NCBI GenBank assembly: GCA_009746045.1
Contig: RPFO01001778.1
Span: forward strand, 1 to 64,000
DNA length: 64,000 nucleotides
From: Mesostigma viride
Taxonomy: Eukaryota > Streptophyta > Mesostigmatophyceae > Mesostigmatales > Mesostigmataceae
Direction: 5' to 3'
This document shows, piece after piece, positions 61,020-64,000 of this stretch. The notes under the pieces were generated by a model. That model was given only the letters and a program-made list of their open reading frames with translations. It ran no database searches and was not told the DNA's origin. The first letter of the stretch is position 1. Each line of letters begins with the position of its first letter. Made by a program: the position numbers and the translations under genes.

Positions 61020-62042
61020 ATGAAACACATTTTAAAGAAGATCCCTTCGTTGAAAAAATACATCCATTTGGTCCAAAAAAAGCCTTTGAAAATGAGTTGT
61101 GTCGAATCGAAAAAACAGCCATCGCCGGATCGGGCGTCGGACGGCATCGAGTTGCCGGTGTGTAAGAAGGTCGTTGATATCGGCGAGTCCCTGTTCGACG
61201 CCGGCTCCTTCATCGAGGACGATATACGAGTGTCTCGCGGCGAGGTCCCCGCCAACGAGCGCAAGGTCGTCATCGCCCGCAATCGTCTGGACGGTTGGAT
61301 CGCCGGCATCCTCCGGCCGCGGTCGCAGGCGGTCACCGACGTCGCCAGGCAAGTCTCGAGTTCCGGCGCCCGCCATCGCCTCGCCGTCTCCAACGTGTGG
61401 AGGCATCTGCACGCCCACTTCGACCGCGTGCTCGAGGAGTGCAAGGAGATGCACGACGGCTATGGCCGCGGCGCCCTGTTGATTCGCGTCCATCACCTGA
61501 CGCAGGCGGCTAGGTCGGTGATCGTCGACTGGGTGACGGCGGGCGAGCTGAGGGAGGCGTGTCTTCAGACCTACTGGCGCGCGATGATGTACAACGACCA
61601 GACCGAGTTCGTCGTGGCGTTCTGTTTCGCGGACCCGGCGGACTCCCGCCGGAAGATGTGGGTGTCCGAGCTCATGACGAAACCAAAGTCGGACAAGTGG
61701 ATGGAGAAGAATCCGGAGCCCGCGGTCCCCCCCTTTCGCACTTGGACGCGCGTGAACGCGAGCGGCGAGTTTTCGGCGCCCGTCTGCCTGGGACACTATT
61801 GCGGAAAGAAGTTGACCAGGGGCGAGGAGCGGCGACTGTGCGTCTGCAAGGACGCGGTCTTCTGTTCGGCGGTCTGCTCCGTGACCTCGCACGAATGCGA
61901 TGTTTTGCGGAGGTCGCGGGCCAACCTGGACAAGTGCATCAAGAGCGCCCACGCCCTTTACCACAGTGGCGGCGGTGTGCCGCCTCTCCGGTGCCCCCAC
62001 GAGTGGAAGGTCTCTATGGGAGACGAGCTTGTGATGTTGTAA
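61020..62042 (+). CDS. MYND-like zinc-finger protein
   Basis: 340 codons from ATG 61,020 (MKHILKKIPSLKKYIH); an alternative ATG lies at 61,092 (MSCVESKK). The C-terminal third has a Cys/His cluster: CLGHYCGKKL, LCVCKDAVFC, SAVC, HECD (residues about 255-300), which follows MYND spacing with a CxC in place of one CxxC. The N-terminal domain (about residues 30-230) is globular, mixed helix and strand, with VIVDWVTAGELREA and MMYNDQTEFVVAFCF; no family is recognised. It has the same design as the MYND protein at 47,617 (globular N-domain, C-terminal finger), so the two may be distant paralogues. AATAAA follows at 62,062. Confidence 0.65.
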   Translation: MKHILKKIPSLKKYIHLVQKKPLKMSCVESKKQPSPDRASDGIELPVCKKVVDIGESLFDAGSFIEDDIRVSRGEVPANERKVVIARNRLDGWIAGILRPRSQAVTDVARQVSSSGARHRLAVSNVWRHLHAHFDRVLEECKEMHDGYGRGALLIRVHHLTQAARSVIVDWVTAGELREACLQTYWRAMMYNDQTEFVVAFCFADPADSRRKMWVSELMTKPKSDKWMEKNPEPAVPPFRTWTRVNASGEFSAPVCLGHYCGKKLTRGEERRLCVCKDAVFCSAVCSVTSHECDVLRRSRANLDKCIKSAHALYHSGGGVPPLRCPHEWKVSMGDELVML

Positions 62043-62098
62043 ACGTAACTTTATTATTATGAATAAAGGACTTGTTTGAAAATATAACTTTAAATCGC

Positions 62099-62884
62099 AT
62101 GGTAACAATAAAGTGCTCAATTATGGAGGAAACAGAAGTGACGGGCCTAGATCTCCCCACGCTCAAGGGGAGGAGTCTGCGTGTGACGCGTTCGTTCGCC
62201 GATAGAGGCGGGTATAAAGCCTTGCGGGTTGACGTGCTCGTCCCTTCGACGTACGACTCGCGGTTGGTGAGGGCTCACCCGACTCGCAATTTGGTAGAGG
62301 TTATGTTAGAAGCGTATCCCGAACGCAACAGGATCCACATCAGTTGGTTCAGCGTGCTTGCGAAGGAATTTCCGGGGGACGCTTCGAAGGAGGAGATTGC
62401 GACGTTCCGAGGCGTCGGTCGCAAGTTGTTGTGTTATGGCATGTCTTTGCTCGCGCCGATGATGAAGGACCGCCGAACGGCCATAGTGGAACTAGAAGCG
62501 GCCGGTGCGCAATGCCCGGACGAGAGTGTATACAACGGGTGGTCGAAAGCCAAGATTTACTATCTTCTGCGGAAGTACGAGAACACGTACGCGAGCTTGA
62601 AAGACGCGTTCGCGAAGAACGATATGGCGAAACTGAGGAGAGTGGCGTGTCTGGTACGGGACAACGAGGACCTCGTGCGGTATTACAATCAGTACGGTCT
62701 CAAGGCGACGGGGCACGATAACGGGGACTTTGTGGACATGGAGGGACGGCTGACGGACGTGCTGGCGTCGTGCGAGTCCGTCCGAGTCGGACGCGTGACC
62801 AAGGCGCAACGGGAGGTGATCGACCTGACAGTCGCGAAGACGTTCGAAGAGCCACCGGCCAAGAAGAAGAAGAAGCAGAAGTAG
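62099..62884 (+). CDS. GNAT-like N-acetyltransferase candidate
   Basis: 261 codons from ATG 62,099 (MVTIKCSIMEET), or 253 from ATG 62,123. The central part reads like a GNAT fold: a strand with RIHISWFSVLAKEF, then the acetyl-CoA loop FRGVGRKLLCYGMSLL (R/QxxGxG/A type), then TAIVELEAAG, and late VRYYNQYGLKATG, the usual YxxxGF-like ending. The C-terminus is a lysine tail (PPAKKKKKQK), a likely nuclear localisation signal. An AT-rich leader precedes the gene, unlike the GC-rich promoters of its neighbours. The substrate is unknown and the assignment rests on short motifs. Confidence 0.5.
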   Translation: MVTIKCSIMEETEVTGLDLPTLKGRSLRVTRSFADRGGYKALRVDVLVPSTYDSRLVRAHPTRNLVEVMLEAYPERNRIHISWFSVLAKEFPGDASKEEIATFRGVGRKLLCYGMSLLAPMMKDRRTAIVELEAAGAQCPDESVYNGWSKAKIYYLLRKYENTYASLKDAFAKNDMAKLRRVACLVRDNEDLVRYYNQYGLKATGHDNGDFVDMEGRLTDVLASCESVRVGRVTKAQREVIDLTVAKTFEEPPAKKKKKQK

Positions 62885-62933
62885 CGCGTCTATTGGCGGT
62901 CGAATAAAATCGCGTCGTTACTCCGACGTAAGT

Positions 62934-63455
62934 ATGGATATCGACCAGTTCCTGGACAGCCTCCCCGTGTACGAGCTCGGCCCGGGCACCTACACGGACG
63001 CGTTGCAGGTCCTGACGACTCCGCCGCGCACGGAGGTGGGCGAGGGGTGGACCCAGGCAGTCGTCTACGAGCCCGAGCACGCGTATGTCGTCAACAACGT
63101 CGCCGCGTTCGAGGTCGACGACAAAACGGGCGAGTACGTCTTCTCCGCGACGCGTCTGCCGACGTGCGACGTTTTGCGGGGAGTCGACTGCGACGTGAAG
63201 GTCCGCGTCGTCATCGGGGACCAAGAGTTCGATCCTCAGGACGTTACGACGGTGACGTGTGCCAGTACCTACACATACAAAAACATACGATTCTATCTCA
63301 ACCCCAAAAATCCTCCCCAATCGTTCACCGTTCGATACCGATGCTACATCCTGAACGAGGCCAATCTCAAACTCGTCCGGGACGCGTCGGAGGTCCGCAC
63401 GAAGACGCACGTCTACCGAGACGGCCAAGCGCTCGCGATCGGCGACCGGTCGTGA
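62934..63455 (+). CDS. Hypothetical protein
   Basis: 173 codons from ATG 62,934, 49 bp after the previous gene. Acidic N-terminus (MDIDQFLDSLPVYELGPG) and a predominantly beta-strand body with many Val/Thr/Tyr (VVYEPEHAYVVNNVAAFEV, VKVRVVIGD, VTTVTCASTYTYKNIRFYLN). It has no signal peptide or membrane helix. I do not recognise it. Tight spacing and codon use match its neighbours. An AATAAA at 62,903 belongs to the preceding gene. Confidence 0.55.
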   Translation: MDIDQFLDSLPVYELGPGTYTDALQVLTTPPRTEVGEGWTQAVVYEPEHAYVVNNVAAFEVDDKTGEYVFSATRLPTCDVLRGVDCDVKVRVVIGDQEFDPQDVTTVTCASTYTYKNIRFYLNPKNPPQSFTVRYRCYILNEANLKLVRDASEVRTKTHVYRDGQALAIGDRS

Positions 63456-63522
63456 TGACCGGTGCGGGCGATGTTCGTTCGTCGGCCTGCGAGTTTTGTG
63501 TCCGCTACGGGTGCGGCCCTGA

Positions 63523-64000
63523 ATGACGGTGGCCGTGTGTTTCCTGCTCACCGACTCCTTCTACACGTCGGGGGTGTGGAAGGACTGGCTCGCCGCGGCC
63601 GGTCCCGCGCGCGGCCGGTTGCGGTTCTTCGTGCACGCCTCGGAATTCGAGAGGGAGGACGTCGATTCCTTGCGTAAATGGATATGGGAGTGCGACGCCG
63701 TCGAGGTGCCGTCCGTGTCATCGCGTCGAGACCATTCGTGGCTCTTGCGCGCCGAGTTGACGTTGTTCGACGCGGCAGCCGCGCACCTGGATGTGACGCA
63801 CTTCGCTCTCGTCGGCGAGACCACGGTTCCTTGTCTGTCCCCGCCCGACTTCTTGTCCGCGTGCGAGAATCTCTACGGGAAATCCGTGTTCGAGTCAAGT
63901 TTCGCCTTGCCCACGACCGTTTACGCGAACGAGCTTTTGTCGAGGTCCGCCTCCTCGCTCTCCACCCAATTCTGTCTTCTGGCCGCCGACCATTATCGCG
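63523..64000 (+). CDS. Core-2/I-branching (GT14-like) glycosyltransferase, 5' part
   Basis: Open from ATG 63,523 to the end of the window, at least 159 codons; the rest lies outside. The pattern fits the core-2/I-branching fold: an N-terminal strand VAVCFLLTDSF, LRFFVHASE, VSSRRDHSWLLRAELTLFDAA, then THFALVGETTVPCLSP (compare the FvLlSesCiPL motif of the family) and LSTQFCLLAADHY (compare the GSQWf.L motif). These enzymes add beta-1,6-linked sugars. No signal anchor is seen, so a viral cytoplasmic enzyme is more likely than a Golgi one. Giant viruses often encode their own glycosylation genes. Confidence 0.55.
   Translation, partial: MTVAVCFLLTDSFYTSGVWKDWLAAAGPARGRLRFFVHASEFEREDVDSLRKWIWECDAVEVPSVSSRRDHSWLLRAELTLFDAAAAHLDVTHFALVGETTVPCLSPPDFLSACENLYGKSVFESSFALPTTVYANELLSRSASSLSTQFCLLAADHYR

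Overview
The window looks like nuclear DNA of a unicellular eukaryote, most likely an alga or similar protist; I cannot name the species. The left two thirds (about 1-45 kb) is gene-poor and dense with transposons, nucleosome-length satellites and long simple repeats. It holds two related non-LTR retrotransposon families with APE endonuclease and reverse transcriptase (LINE-A, LINE-B), a non-autonomous 'half-LINE' that encodes only an ORF1-type protein, a piggyBac-like element, a hAT-like element, and several foldback structures. The LINE-A, LINE-B and half-LINE copies all end in the same small hairpin (core CTCCCAACGGAG) followed by an AT-rich micro-repeat, which suggests they share one retrotransposition machinery.

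The right third (about 45.1-64 kb) is different: compact, GC-rich, intronless genes on both strands with short intergenic gaps, TATA/CCAAT-type promoters and AATAAA signals. Products are a coiled-coil protein, an F-box-like protein, two MYND-finger proteins, a RING-like finger protein, a Rieske oxygenase, an R-S-E class ADP-ribosyltransferase-like protein, a BRO/KilA-N-type DNA-binding protein, a GNAT-like protein, an unknown protein and the start of a core-2/I-branching (GT14-like) glycosyltransferase. This gene mix is typical of giant DNA viruses (Nucleocytoviricota), so I read it as a giant-virus-derived island. No capsid, polymerase or packaging ATPase gene lies in the window, so this stays an inference. 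Upstream regions in the island share motifs: CCAATCAGA, often paired; palindromic GGAATATTCC arrays; and CTGCCACGTGGCAG. A 761-bp nested palindrome beside a 29-bp minisatellite splits the island.

A young Ty1/copia-order LTR retrotransposon (54,354-59,761; LTRs that read as identical; 5-bp target duplication ATAGA) is inserted 16 bp upstream of the ADP-ribosyltransferase-like gene, inside the divergent promoter it shared with the BRO-like gene. The element is odd in itself. It has a mini-Gag with two zinc knuckles, an in-frame UGA before the integrase, a protease-like stretch between integrase and RT, and a 19-bp complementarity between the primer-site region and the 3' leader, reminiscent of Ty1 cyclisation sequences.
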